Positions 44,395 through 64,000 of a stretch of 64,000 nucleotides of DNA are shown in pieces. A program made the position numbers and the translations under genes. Where the stretch lies: contig LS997563.1 in NCBI GenBank assembly GCA_000469685.2, positions 18,462,257-18,526,256 of the forward strand, in the 5' to 3' direction. Origin of the DNA: Haemonchus contortus. Its lineage: Eukaryota > Nematoda > Chromadorea > Rhabditida > Trichostrongylidae. Position 1 is the stretch's first letter; the number at the start of each line of letters is the position of its first letter. The notes below the pieces were generated by a model. The model did not search any database. It was not told the origin of the DNA and saw nothing but the letters and a program-made list of their open reading frames with translations.

Positions 44395-44930
44395 GGATGC
44401 GTTACGTTCTCCGTGTTAAGGGCGGAGCTTTGGCACTTTAGTATGTGACCTGGAGTGCAAAGGAACCGTAAGTGATCGACGGCTGAGATTGATGACAACT
44501 GTTAGAGACTAATAACGAGTCATAGAAGGGGAGAGCTACTGGTCTATAACGCCCTTCCTCTTAACGGTGGAACGTTGGCACTTTGACAAGCGATGTTAGA
44601 TGCAACGGGATCGTAGGTACTCGGTGACTGGAGCAAGCAATAAGTCATAACGGCTAATAATGAGCTGTCAAAAATAAGAGGCTACATTCTTCGCGTCAAG
44701 AACGTAACCTCCGCTCTTTAGTGGTGACAGTATCGAGGACTGTTCGGTCTAGGAACTGATAAGAACTGATAAGGGCTGATAACAAATCTCAGAAGAGAAG
44801 GTCATCAGAATAATCGCATTAATAGTCGAGCCTTGGCAGTTTCGCATGTGATGTAAAGTGGGATGGGGTCGATTGGATGACCGATGAAAGGAAGTAGTAA
44901 CAACTGTTAACCCATTGGCGACCGCGCCTT
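44395..44930. repeat. Degenerate tandem repeat, unit about 130-145 bp
   Basis: Related blocks recur: GAGCTTTGGCACTTTAGTAT (44425), GAACGTTGGCACTTTGACAA (44568), GAGCCTTGGCAGTTTCGCAT (44827), each followed by a GATCGTAGG- or GGTCGATTGG-like and an AACAACTGTTAR/CTAATAACGAG-like block. A fourth, more worn unit appears between the second and third. The spacing fits three to four units of 130-145 bp. Confidence 0.6.
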
Positions 44931-45399
44931 TAATGCTGTCCTTACAATAAGTTTCCATTTTTCTTATAACTATAGTTGAAAATGAATGATTCTTAGACCA
45001 CAAGGCCTCAAGATTCTCTAGAAGGCTGTGAGCTCAGCTGATACATGGAAACATGAAAAAATTCTGAGAACACTTGATAAATGATATAAATACTACAGGA
45101 GCACGATATGGTGTGTCCCGCCCGCGGGCCACGCGGTCGTCAATGGGTCAGTGATTGATAAGGGGCCTTAGAGAGCGAGAGCCATTTACCAATCAAATCC
45201 TAACGCTTTTAGATTTTGAAGTAGCAACTCGCTGCACTGCATTAGAAGGAGATGAAAACTCGGTTGTGATAATGATTTTCTTGTGCCGTACGAGGTCTCT
45301 GGTTCCAGAAGAGAATTGGTTAATTTCTTGTTACTAGATGACTACTGCTCTGCCTAGCAATACTTGCGATTTTGTTTCGATATCATTTACGACAGAATT

Positions 45400-48300
45400 T
45401 ATTTATTTATTTATTTACTCAAATACACCTCAGGGGTGTGCCCATTAATAACACAAAGAAAAAGCATTCAGAAACTATGGTCTCATTTGGCCTATAAACA
45501 AAGAAAAAGAGAAGTTCATGAAAACAAAAACAAGATAAAGAGGTAGAATTGGACAGCAATGAAAAAAGCAGATAGGTTAGCATGTCGAGATGTCATTAAA
45601 AAAGGGAGGAGCTAGGGCATTATATTGTGAGGATGATAAGGTTGTTTTCACCTGTCAAGCAGATGAGGGTTCCCCCCGCAAGATCCTGGTCCTTGGTCCA
45701 GAACGCACAAAGAGAAGAACCGAGGCTTGCTGACAACTTAGTCCGTTACGAACGAATTCGTCCGGAACCCTGGGCAAACAGACCAAGGGGGACCTCAAAC
45801 GAGGGGTTCATCAAACCAAAGGATCCTAAAACAACTAGGACCCACAACTAAAGCGAACAGCACGACGAAACAAAAACTGCTCTTTGCGATGCTACCTGCC
45901 TGCTTCCAGAAAAAAAGGAAGGAAATAAATTGCAGAAAGGTTATTGGGAGGTAGAACTAGCACACCCGTAATCAATTGAACAAGTATCGGACTTGAAATA
46001 AATCACTACAGTAAAAGCAACACGAAGTCGGAACCGTTGTGGGTTCGAATCAGGAGAAATGGAATTGCAGTAGATTGCCTGTGAAATAGAGAAGAGGAAT
46101 GCATTGCATAACATCACATTGCGCAGAATACAGAAAGTCGCCAAGCTCTCGAAAATTGGTTGGGGTTCTCGAAAATGTCGAAAGGAAAGGTCATTCAAGG
46201 CGTCAATGCTGTGGGAATGCTCGTCGAAGGTACGAAGCAGATAACCTAAAGGAAAATTTCAACGCACTAACTGCCTAAAAAATACAGTAAAAGACTGTCA
46301 GATATACTCTGGAATACGCAAAGCTCGCATTGAGTCGATCTTGCTTAGCCTTTTTTGAATATTTTGCTGCTGAGTGCCTGTAGCACCTCAGACGGAAGCA
46401 GTTCAAGCCATCTGGCACAACGATAGAAAAAAATTGTTAAACATTAAAGAGTATTGTCTAGGATGAATATTGGCATGGTGAAGGTTGAAGCCACACAACC
46501 TTTCACTTGAGGGTTTGAAACACCAGTATTTACTGGCACACAGCTTTACCTCTTTTCGAAGTACCCTGGAACAGAACATTAGAACAGCCGTTACGCGTCT
46601 GTACTGCAAGGACTTGAGGAAAAAGCATTTGAGGCGCGCGCCGTACGAGCGTAAACGGGGTGGGCCAACACAAGGTGTGGACCTAATTCAAAGAATACGC
46701 GTGAATACGCGCTGGACTCGCTCTATCCTGAGGATATCTTTTTTGAGAGATGGGCTCTAAATCTGCGAGCAATACTCCAGATACGGTAAGACATAAGTTT
46801 TGTAAAGACATAGTAGTATGGTCGGGTCCGAGCATGTGATTTTCCTCATCATCGCGAACATGGCGGCGAATGCTTTTTTACAGCCTCATCAATTTGCTCA
46901 GAAAACTTGAGAGTGGTATCAAAAATAACTCCAAGGTCCTTAGTCGAGTCACAAACTGGGAGTCTTATCCCATTAACGATGTAGTCAGTTGCAGCGGAGT
47001 TCCCGAAATGCATCACCAAGCATTTGCTCAGAATTAAGGGAATATCCCAACCGCATACCCATACTCTCATTTTCTCAACTGACAACTCCAGTGCCTTTTG
47101 TATGATTTCTCTATTCAAACATCCATACGACGCGTACAGTTTAATGTCATCAGCATAGACTTGTACGTGAACACCACTACATGTTTTGGGTATTTGGGGC
47201 TACTCAATGGTGTAAATCAAGAACAGTAAAGGTGAAAGCACTCCACCTTGGGGGACCCCGCTGGTACATATGAATTTAGAGGAGTAACTAGTACCTACAC
47301 GAACCGTTATCCTCCTGTCAGTAAGGTACGACTTTATCCAGTCAAGGGCTTTACTCCGAATTCCGTAGTGTTCCAGTTTGTCAATGAGCTTAGGATAACA
47401 GACTTTATCAAAAGCTTTGGAGAGGTCAAGATAAATGATGTCTGCAGACTTTCCTCGGTTTATAGCCCAGCAAACATCATAGAGAGTATCAAGCAAATTA
47501 GTACATGCAAGGCCCCGGGTAGGAAGCTGCGCTGCTCAGCCGGGACAAGGTGGAACTTTTGAAACCAGGCTAGTAACTTTCCAACCATGACTTTAGCGGG
47601 AGTGGGAGTAAGGCTGTTAGGCCTGAAATCAGTAACACTAGTAGCTCCAGGGTGCTTTGGAATGGCAGTGATGATAGCTTTCTTCCAAAGGCAGGGGACC
47701 TGTCCTAGAAGGAAAGATATATTGAACAAGAAGGAAAGTGGATAACATAGTGACCAACAGCATTATTTGAAAATGATTTGAGGTATACCATCAAAAGACT
47801 CACTAGTTGGAGGCTTCAAATTTTTAAGCACTAAACGAACATCAGTGGAGTGGAAGTTGATATCAGGTAGACTACGGTGGATATACTTCAAGCTATCTTC
47901 TACTTCACCATCAGCAGCAGTCACATCCAAGAAGACACTAGCGGAATATCGACCCAGAGCTTCAGCATTAGCAGAGTCATTATGGAGATTCGACCCAGCC
48001 TGATCTTTTAATATAGGGAGGGTTGGCTTCGGTTTGAGTTTGTTACGAAGGTAAAGGTGCAGCCGCCGCAACGAAGCAGTTTTACCAAGGTGACGCTCGT
48101 AGATGGCAGCAAACTTTTTCAAATGGAGGACAACGTCGGAACAAACCTTTCTACAAAGCGGGGAATTCAAAGGGTAATCCAATTCCTGGAAAAGGCGTTC
48201 CTTTTGGAATAATACTTTTTTATATGTGACGGATACCTTATGGTGGTGGATTTCGGGAACTTTTTTGGAACGAAGCTCGCTAAGCCTCTGTAGACAACAT

Positions 48301-49690
48301 TACAGAACCTGGCATATGCATCATCGGCAGAGACGTACTGCTCAAATAAATAGAGCCAATCAACATTCCGTAAGTATTCATCGAGACCAGCATAGTCAGC
48401 AGAGGAAAAATCGGGGAAGGGTAGATAACATGCACCACCAAGCTCTTCTAACAGACTGAAGTGAACAATGTTATGGTCTGAATTCGCCAGAGGAGCTGAC
48501 ACTGTAACCTCACTTATGCTGGAATGCGTAGACAGAACTAAATAGAGAATGCTATTGCCATGTGTTGGTACGCATATATGCTGCTGAGCCCATTCCGTGG
48601 AAGAATTCCAGGAAGACATTTCACGATGGATTAAGTGCATATTGGCGCTCCCAGTCAACTGAAAGGTCAAAGTCTACTACAATGACGTTATTGGCCTGGG
48701 ACGAGACAAAGTCACGAAGTAGTCAAACTAGTTTTTCATCCTCACTCTTCAGAGAATTCGGTGGACGATATACAACTGCAAAGCGGGTCCGAGACGCGTT
48801 ACGAGGACAGAATAGTCCAAAGCAGAGCACACAGGCTTTGGTCAAATGAGTCGTATCTACAGGAGAAATGAAAAGATTGCCTTTCATTAGGCACCATACC
48901 CCACCACCCCTTCGTTCTTTACGATCTCTGCGAAAAAGTACATAAGGTAAATTAGATACTATTTCCGAATCAAGAATGGTGGGCGTAAGCTACGTCTCCG
49001 TTACGAATAGAAGGTCTAGCTCTTCGTGACAAATAAAAGCATGTAAATGTTCAAGTTAATTCGACAAGCTACGGGCGTTTAGCAGGAAGCAGGTAAGGGC
49101 AGGTTTGCCGTGCGCCGCTACAGGTTTCCCGAGCGCCTGTGCGGTAGTTCAGATACATACATGTTTCAGTTGCCCCTGGAAGACAACCCACTCGCGGATA
49201 GCTTTGCCCTTGTTTCGCTCCCGAGCCTGTTGGCGCAACTCGCTCTCATGTTTTCTTTCATCCTCGGTCATGCTTCTGCGGATGTAGACATTGGACAGCC
49301 CAGCACCGCGAAGTAAGCGTGCATTAGCCAGAGCCCGCCGCCAATGAGTCCTGGTAGGCAGAACCACCTTGACGAGACGCGGGCGCTCAGGGTCTGGCCT
49401 GCCCATCCGGTATACCTCAGTCGGCCGACATTCGACGTCCAGTGCATTTAACACAGTGCTGACCTTCTCCTCCAGATCCCTCCGACGCGTCGAAGCCGTA
49501 GGAGCACCTTGCATCTCATCAAGGCCGGAGATGACAATGCTTCGGCTGCGCTTATCACTCTCAATGAATTCGGAAAATTCCATTGGAATTTTTTCGGAAA
49601 GAGCGATAAGCATATTACCTATCACCGGATCCTGATTGAGCTCTATTATGTTCTTTATAAGCTCCATAGCCGACATATTTTTGAAGGTAG
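45400..49690 (-). mobile_element. CR1/Jockey-type LINE, near full length, inactivated
   Basis: Minus strand, from 49676: an ORF1-like or N-terminal module (KRSRSIVISGLDEM, RPRLVKVVLPTRTHWRRAL, NVYIRRSMTEDERKHESELR). Then apurinic endonuclease remnants around 48700-49050 and 48480-48560 (SDHNIVHFSL). Then reverse transcriptase pieces: FDGIPQIIFK near 47770, WKKAIITAIPK near 47680, IIYLDLSKAFDKVCYPKLI near 47420, SGVPQGGVLSPLLFLIY near 47230, STKDLGVIFDTTLKFSEQID near 46930. A C-terminal region follows to about 46300, then a 3' tail of repeated TAAA at 45400-45420. Multiple stops and frameshifts; dead copy. Confidence 0.88.
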
Positions 49691-50451
49691 GCGCCGGGCA
49701 GGCTGCGTGCTACCCCTCCCACTAAAGCTAGATGGGGGCTGTGAGGAGGCAGAGCTTTTCTTGGGACGCTGTTCCTTGGGGGCACCTTTTTGATCTTTGA
49801 TCTACCAGAATTAAATATAGTCAATACCTAGGGGCCTTACGAACTTGCCAAAAAATTAGTTAGTAACAAAACAAAAAAACTAACACCAGAAACAATGTAT
49901 TAGAAACAAGTTTTAAAGTTTAATTTCTACCTAAAATATGGTGAAACAAAAAGCTTATAAAGTAGAAAACGATGTAAAAAAATTTGGAATTAAACGCTAG
50001 CTCACGGGAAGACGACCGGTCGCGGTGCGTGCAGATGATCTTGAGTGAATTGCAGAATTCATCCGACTGTCAACAATCTGGGGTCTCAACTAATGATATA
50101 TCCATAGAGAAAAGACGTCCCTTCGAGAGCGCCATCTTCTAACAGTGTTATTACCACTTGACAACATTTTTGAGTACCATTCAAGCCTTCGATTGTCCAA
50201 ATTGTATTTGTAAAATTGCATCCCCTGAGAGGAATTTCGTGTTCAGCAAAGCACCATTCGTTTCAAAGATGGAGTAACGTTTTGGCCGATCACCTAACTT
50301 GGTCAAAAAAAGGAGTGAAGCCTGACGTTATCAGGGCATTTGTATGGTTAAATGCAGCTATGTAACTCAAAGTGATACGATTTCGCAATCACAGAGGTAG
50401 GATACTGTCTCATGCGTGGACTTAGAGAGACGAGCAGTAGGAACGGTTTTA
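49691..50451. other. Sequence 5' of the LINE; no gene recognised
   Basis: Part of 49690-49830 may still be LINE 5' UTR. No domain or repeat otherwise identified. Confidence 0.3.
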
Positions 50452-50690
50452 TGTAATCGATTCGCCGCACGCGGCTGTCGCGAACCAACTTCTTCGTTGA
50501 AAAGTTCAAGCGTTCTTCATACAGCTCAATCGCCATGCAATTATTACTTATGGCATGGTTCTACTGTTAATTCTTTTGTTCCTGAATCACTTACTTGCTG
50601 CTGCACTCTGCCACATTCCTTCGCGCGCGCGTCCCTTTCGCCGCGACGCGAAAATTTCGATCCTACTGCGCCACACCCATCTACATACAA
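50452..50690. repeat. Dispersed repeat, copy A
   Basis: Begins GTAATCGATTCGCCGCACGC and continues with CTTCATACAGCTCAATCGCC and AAAATTTCGATCCTACTGCG. It shares about 230 bp in direct orientation with 59003-59230. Not similar to any other element in this window. Confidence 0.8.
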
Positions 50691-50898
50691 TCATGAACTG
50701 GCATTCCTGACATAACATCAACGGAAACCTCAGAAGGAGCGATAAAAATAAGGCAATGAGGGCAGCATAACGGAAATTAAAGCTAGAGAAGATGGGGGAG
50801 GGGTTCTTTGATGGCAGTACGAATGATGACTATTCTGTCTCTGCCTAATTCGAGAGCATACGGAAACTTTTTCTCGGCGGGACCTGAACGCTCGTAGT

Positions 50899-51269
50899 AC
50901 CAGGCGTCCTATGAATGTCGTACAAAAGGCGCGATACCGTCGTTATCTTGGCCTTCCTCCTTCTACCATTCGACTCGAGTTAGCTACTCATTTGTGGACA
51001 AGTTTACAGCTAATTTATCCCACGAAAACACTCACACCAGTAAAACACACGGATACATCGAAGTACCACTCACGGTATTTCGAAGTATCCGTGCATTTTG
51101 GCGCAATGTAGGAGTTGGTGGGAAGAGAGACACTCGAATTTTCTGTGGTACATATTGGTTTCTTTTCTGCATTTTTAGATTCCACGCTAATGTATTATAT
51201 CATAGAAAATCCTATAAAGATTAGGCCTCCACTCACGCCTTTTGTAAGACATTCATAGGACGCCTGGTG
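50899..51269. mobile_element. Small inverted-repeat element (MITE-like) with internal hairpin
   Basis: ACCAGGCGTCCTATGAATGT at 50899 continues to about 50932 and is the inverse of 51236-51269 (two or three mismatches over about 34 bp). Total length 371 bp. An internal hairpin lies at 51049-51092: 19-nt arms with two mismatches around a 6-nt loop, extendable outward by about 7 nt. No coding capacity recognised. Confidence 0.7.
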
Positions 51270-52059
51270 AAATTGGTAATCTTCCTAACAATCCAAATAA
51301 CGTTCACGTACTTTTCGCTCTTTTTATTTTGCAGTTTGCTACTTACAACAAGTGAGAGTGGTAGTGAAGCATTGAAAAAGTGAGCGCCTCCGAGATGGTG
51401 TTAGTTCTAAGCCATCTTTTGGTTGTAGTGCTATTCACATGTTCACAAAAGATGAAGGGGCATTTTGGAGGAGACAGTAGACGACCAGTGGGCAGGCTCT
51501 TTTTTAACTAATGGGCACGGTAATTCAGGCTGTCTGATTGGAATAACTTTAGTTGACAACGGCCCTGCAGGTAAATGGTATTAGATAAGGTATGATGAGT
51601 GAAATTCAAGTCTCAGGTACATAGTCTCCTTGTGCGTCGGAAAATTGATGTCAAGGGCAATTACACAGGCATAAACGCCCATAGATCGACTTGAAAACTT
51701 GACGATTCACACTGGTAAGGGTAGATTAAGGCTGTATCACTTCAAAATGATGAAAACTTTTCTTAAATAGCAAAAAAGGCCTGAAAAAATCTGGTTTTAC
51801 AGAGGACCTCTATGACTCTTTCGAGCTGCTATTACTACGATTTGACCGGCAGCTTTGGCGATGCTAACCCATAGTTTTCAATCCATGTATTCGAGCAGGC
51901 TCTGTTCCTCCTGCCACAATACAACAGGGTCAGATTTGCTCCCAAAAGTCTTCAATCTGTTTTCGAGATTAAAAACAGGTGAAGATGCTTGTAATATGGA
52001 TGGATGCTTTTAAGGGATTTTTGAACATAAGTGCATGAGGGCAATGACTTCTGGCGTTG
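51270..52059. other. Intergenic sequence
   Basis: No gene or repeat recognised. Confidence 0.3.
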
Positions 52060-52345
52060 ATGAGTATCGTCTCTGAAGTGCACCCTCGCAATCTTATTAC
52101 ATCCAGGATAGCAGCGTATGGCCCCTGTCGCAATTCAATTTGATCCAGTCTTGAACTGATTGCTTGTCTGACCAATGGGATTCCCACCAGAATTTATATG
52201 CTCCCAGCCGAGTCCGGTACCAGTTACCGTCCCCGAAGGGATGGAAGAGTTGCTTGGCCCAGGCGGACATCGATTCGGGAATTGAACAAGTGACTACGCG
52301 TGCTAGATGGTGCCCCACTTGCCACTACACCACCCCCGCTTTATA
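52060..52345 (-). mobile_element. tRNA-derived SINE copy 10
   Basis: Minus-strand copy whose head is well kept on plus (TGCTAGATGGTGCCCCACTT, GCCACTACACCACCCCCGC at the end); the body is diverged, with CCGGTACCAGTTACCGTCCC. Confidence 0.65.
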
Positions 52346-52869
52346 AATTGTTTACATAGTACTTCACAACAGCAAATCCACACTGGATAAAATGGTTATC
52401 TAATGCACCTTCGCAGCCAGCTAACATCGTAATAAATATCCTTGTCAAAATCCAATAATGTTTTGTGAAAAAGCCGTTTCAACTACATAATAACTACAGA
52501 GGGATGAAACTTCAGCGTTGTTGTGTGTCATAGGAGCTAACCAGGATAACAAACCGTTGATTCTTAGCGAGTTGGTCACTTTTCCGAGAAGGCTCTGAAA
52601 CCGATATAGAAGAAGAACGTTAATGGGCAAGTTCTCGTAGTATTTCTGAGCCTTGTTCTTTTATTTGAGGCAATTTTTCGATATTTTTCAACATTGTGGA
52701 AAAACCTGACTTTCATTTATCCTTCTTTCTTTCTGAACGAGTTGACAAGTTAAATCGAACTGCTTAATTTTGGAAAAAAAACTAACTCAGATATGGAGAA
52801 AAAGAGACTGAAAAAAGTTGCGAATTCTCGTTTCTTTCACTTTTTTTGACCACTTATGATGGGTATAGC

Positions 52870-53155
52870 AGGACATTGTAGTGGCAAGTGATGCCAGTGA
52901 CTATCACGCCACGGGTTCAATTCCAGGGTCGACTTTCACCTAGGCCAACCAAGCCCTTCATTCTGCCGAGGTAGGGTAATTGGTACCACACCTGTCTGGG
53001 AGGATAAAAGCTTCACTTTTACAGCGGCTAGCCATCGTCAGTCATTGTATAGGCCAGATGCGCATCAAATACGCCACCACGATCCCGAATGGAAGTCGAG
53101 TGCGGGGCGCGTCCAGCAGATGGGATTGAACAACGCCCAAAGTCTTTACCATTTT
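52870..53155 (+). mobile_element. tRNA-derived SINE copy 11 (best preserved plus copy)
   Basis: Head TGTAGTGGCAAGTGATGCCA (A-box-like), exact B box GGTTCAATTCC near 52914-52924, then CTAGGCCAACCAAGCCCTTC, AATTGGTACCACACCTGTCT, GGGAGGATAAAAGC, CAGTCATTGTATAGGCCAGA, TGCGCATCAAATACGCCACC and ATGGAAGTCGAGTGCGGGGC. It can serve as the reference for the family: about 285 bp, tRNA head then a non-tRNA body. Confidence 0.85.
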
Positions 53156-53297
53156 AGCCTTTACTGTTGGGCCAACTCATTGGTTCAAGTTAGTTTGTCT
53201 GCGCTCTGATGATGATGATAGTCTGGTGATTTTTCATGTCGTGATCAGCTTACCAAGAGATTCCAAGTGAGTAAACTTGTAAGGTTGGTAACTGCGG

Positions 53298-53811
53298 TTA
53301 AAGGCACAGTACACGATGAAAATGGTTTCTGAAATTCACCAACAGGATGATTTTGAGTTCCCCGCGTATACCATACATGGCGCCGTCAGGTTGGAAATCG
53401 GTCTAAATAAGGCGTTATAATGGCTCAAAGATTGTCTCGTGTGTATCCTTGGACGAGTGTCACCGGCATTGTAGAGGCTGCACCTACCACAAGGGAACCA
53501 TGTAGGAAGTTCAAACAACATGTCATGACCCATAGCGACAGTGAAAGGCAATTTTGTACAGTTCTGGCTTGATGTAGTCAGCTCTTTGCGCAATTGCAAC
53601 AATCGAAATCTCGTCCGATGCCCCTTCCTTGTTATTTCCATCATCATGATCTCGTCCAACCTCTGTTTTCCCTATTTTCAAGGAGCCATATTTTTTCTCG
53701 AAATCGGCGAATTCTCTCGCTTTCTTCACTACCGATGAACTATTCCCAATCTATAATTCCGCTTTTGAATAAAAGCGGGTACCTCAAAATGATCGTGAAC
53801 TGTGTTTCTAA
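53298..53811. mobile_element. MITE, AAAGGCACAG family
   Basis: Left TTAAAGGCACAGTACACGAT and right AAAATGATCGTGAACTGTGT are inverted repeats. The internal blocks GAGGCTGCACC, GGGAACCATGTAGGAAGTTC and CATAGCGACAGTGAAAGGCA match the copy at 6215-6609. Confidence 0.8.
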
Positions 53812-55314
53812 GTGGATTGCTGTCTAGCTTGAAGGGCCAAACACGATTGATGGGAATTAGTATGTGTGGGAAAAAATTTGCTCGGATGTCTTGTGCTCAT
53901 CTGATAGGCCGTCTCTTCGTGTGAATTGAGTAAAGACCAGATGGCTGGCATCAACCAAGAAAGCAGGCTGATTACATTGCAAAAGGTCATCGAGGGTCCG
54001 TAATTTTTCTTTTCACAATTGAGCAAGCCTCAAAATGAATGAACTGCCCGTTCTAATAAATTTGATTAAGTACTGCAGCCGCCCCATGAAGATTAATGAA
54101 GCCGAAAAAAGAAAGAAAAAGACAAAGGAATCGACTATAGTGCTTTTCGTGAACAATTCCGACAGAGGAACTACGCCCGTTTTGATTTTGGCAAATTGCC
54201 ATGTCACCATCAGTTTTGAACGTTACCGAGTCCATTGCGAGATTAAGCATCAAAGATATCAATAGGCAGGCTCAGATCATCGGAGAAGTCAACATCCGAA
54301 TCAACCCATGGTTGACTGGAATTAAACTCATCCTGCTATTGTTAGTTCCATTTAAGCCACAGTGTCTCCATTGCCAATGTGAAGGTAAGAGTTCCGAGTG
54401 AACAAAACTGGAGCTCGGAGCGGCCTCAGTCGATTGCACTTGGTCTGCCATTAATATTCGGACATCTGGGCCACATTTCGTAGCTAGGAAACCATATAAG
54501 AGCCGGAAGAAACACGCCTTCAAAAAGGGGGCCGATCCTTTTCCCATTCTCCCCATGAATACTTGGAAACGCCAATTGTATCCGGTTGTTTGCATACCTC
54601 TTTTCCTTTCTCTCCCAGAGTGGGAGGTGTTTCGCATCGTTCTTCCAGATGCATATGGGTGTAGCATTTGATTGAATGCTTTAACCTTTTGAATGCCGTA
54701 GTTCTAATCCAGTCGCCAAGAAATGGAGAGTTCTTGGAATTTTCATTACAAGTTTTCATTCATTTCTTCCCTAGCCCCTTCTATTCTTCCCCCTCCCCCC
54801 TTCCCCCGGGTGGGCATGAGAAAAACGTGCGTTTCCTTTTGTTTCGGGTGTTCAGCAATGGCGTATTGTGGGTGGCAAGGGAGCTTCTCACTATGAATGC
54901 TCATATTATCTAATTTGCTGTCTTCATTACATGCATAAGATTTCACAACAGTTCCACTGGCTTTTATTGGAACTCCAGGTTCTCTGAGTTTACATGTTTT
55001 GCTACCCCAGAGAATCGTCAGATGATTCAAATTTCGTTCAACTTACTTTCCACGGCTCTGAAAGATCTGAAAGGTCGTCTTTCACAAAATTCCCCAACCT
55101 GGAACACATCGTTTGTAGTCTACTTACTATTAGTTCTCTATACCAATTGGGCTGTACATTCAATTGCTAAATTGCTACCTTCGCCACGGAATATAGTTGG
55201 TTCTCCATCCTCATTGGAGCTCAAGAAAAACCTCCAATCCATCTTTCCCCCTCAGCTTTTCTAGAATATCCTTCTCCCCAGAACCTGATATATCCGTATT
55301 CTATTCTAAACTCA
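53812..55314. other. Intergenic sequence
   Basis: Open frames at 54035-54265 and 54272-54667 have no recognisable domain. Pyrimidine-rich patch near 54765-54810. No gene assigned. Confidence 0.3.
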
Positions 55315-55324
55315 TAAGCTGAGC

Positions 55325-55400
55325 CACACCAATGACCTTTTCAGGCAGACGTTTCGATGTCTTTTTCAACGTTTTGAGCTATTAACTTCTTAAAAACCCC
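55325..55400 (-). mobile_element. Penelope-like element terminal fragment
   Basis: The minus strand reads GTTGAAAAAGACATCGAAAC and then GTCTGCCTGAAAAGGTCATT, the same arrangement (A-rich segment, short hairpin, GAAACGTC, four-base block) as the ends of the Penelope-like elements at 17001-17715 and 33598-35672. No coding sequence remains. Confidence 0.55.
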
Positions 55401-55829
55401 CTTGCGGCTTCGATGTTTCTGCCCTAATTACAATAACAAGTTGGGGCTGGGAGAGGTAAGAGGGGTGGAGGGAGAATGGGAGGAAGAACAAGGGAACATC
55501 GGAAGAGGGGAAGGATGTGGATGAGAGGTTCCTCTGATGAACAAATTAGGCCTTTTTAAGCCTAGCACTTACCAGCTGGTCCGGGCGAGAGAGTACGATT
55601 ATTTCCTGAGCGTAACTGAATCCGTTGTTCGAGGGTTTCCTATCTCTTTACCTTTCCGACTTGATACTTTGTGCAGGAAGATGTGTATTGCTCTTAACCT
55701 TCTCTAGAATCAGATTTTAGGGCCCACCCTGTGCCTCTTACATTATGCAAAGCCAGACACCTAACTCCAGAGCGGTAAGTCCATTTTCAAGAGCAAAGGG
55801 TCAGTCCAACAGAAGTCAAAAATTTACAG

Positions 55830-64000
<8,171 letters not shown>

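Noticed and set aside
52870..52940. Possible tRNA gene
   Set aside because: A and B boxes are present, but the cloverleaf cannot be completed and the same head recurs about 14 times joined to a non-tRNA body: SINE.

Overview
This is eukaryotic DNA, almost certainly from a parasitic clade V (strongyle or hookworm type) nematode. The genes are broken into many short exons with GT..AG introns. Some introns are only 40-75 bp, others run to several kb and are filled with transposons. Likely spliced-leader acceptors sit just before two start codons. The encoded CCT-2 chaperonin subunit looks closely Caenorhabditis-like. The repeats (mariner, Penelope-like elements with GIY-YIG endonuclease, RTE and CR1/Jockey-type LINEs, a tRNA-derived SINE) are typical of strongylid genomes. 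The window has no bacterial operon, CRISPR array or phage signature. Species was not determined.

Layout. (1) 1-4885 (+): 3' part of a phospholipase C-gamma gene: end of the SH3, C-terminal half of the split PH, end of the catalytic Y box, the C2 domain and a basic tail. (2) 4886-8077: intergenic, with one MITE and one SINE. (3) 8086-11434 (+): complete CCT-2 in 13 exons. (4) 11435-15886: intergenic, no gene recognised. (5) 15887-28774 (+): a lipid-phosphatase-related six-pass membrane protein (PLPPR-like) in nine or more exons. Its introns hold a mariner interrupted by a Penelope-like element, several SINEs and a 1.45 kb inverted-repeat element. (6) 28775-33274: intergenic, with a MITE, a LINE 3' end and a SINE. 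(7) 33275-39505 (+): a GILT-type thiol reductase. A Penelope-like element lies in its first intron, and the 3' end was not found. (8) 39506-55829: long stretch of repeats: broken mariner, degenerate LINE, MITEs, SINEs, tandem repeats. (9) 55830-64000 (+): an alpha-tubulin gene running off the right edge, with TE-swollen introns.

The four best-defined genes act in different processes: phosphoinositide signalling, cytosolic protein folding, a membrane lipid-phosphatase-like function and lysosomal disulfide reduction. Alpha-tubulin is a client of the CCT complex, but the two genes are 44 kb apart and nothing suggests co-regulation.

I found no clearly new defence or metabolic system. The most unusual material is in the mobile elements: Penelope-like elements flanked by inverted copies of their own 3' ends, with hammerhead-ribozyme-like sequence; an abundant tRNA-derived SINE (about 14 copies); a MITE family with a conserved terminal repeat; and several hairpin-forming elements. 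There are also gene-model oddities: a non-AG splice acceptor in CCT-2, an apparent 26-bp intron in PLC-gamma, substituted catalytic motifs in the lipid phosphatase, and loss of the Lys40 acetylation site in alpha-tubulin.
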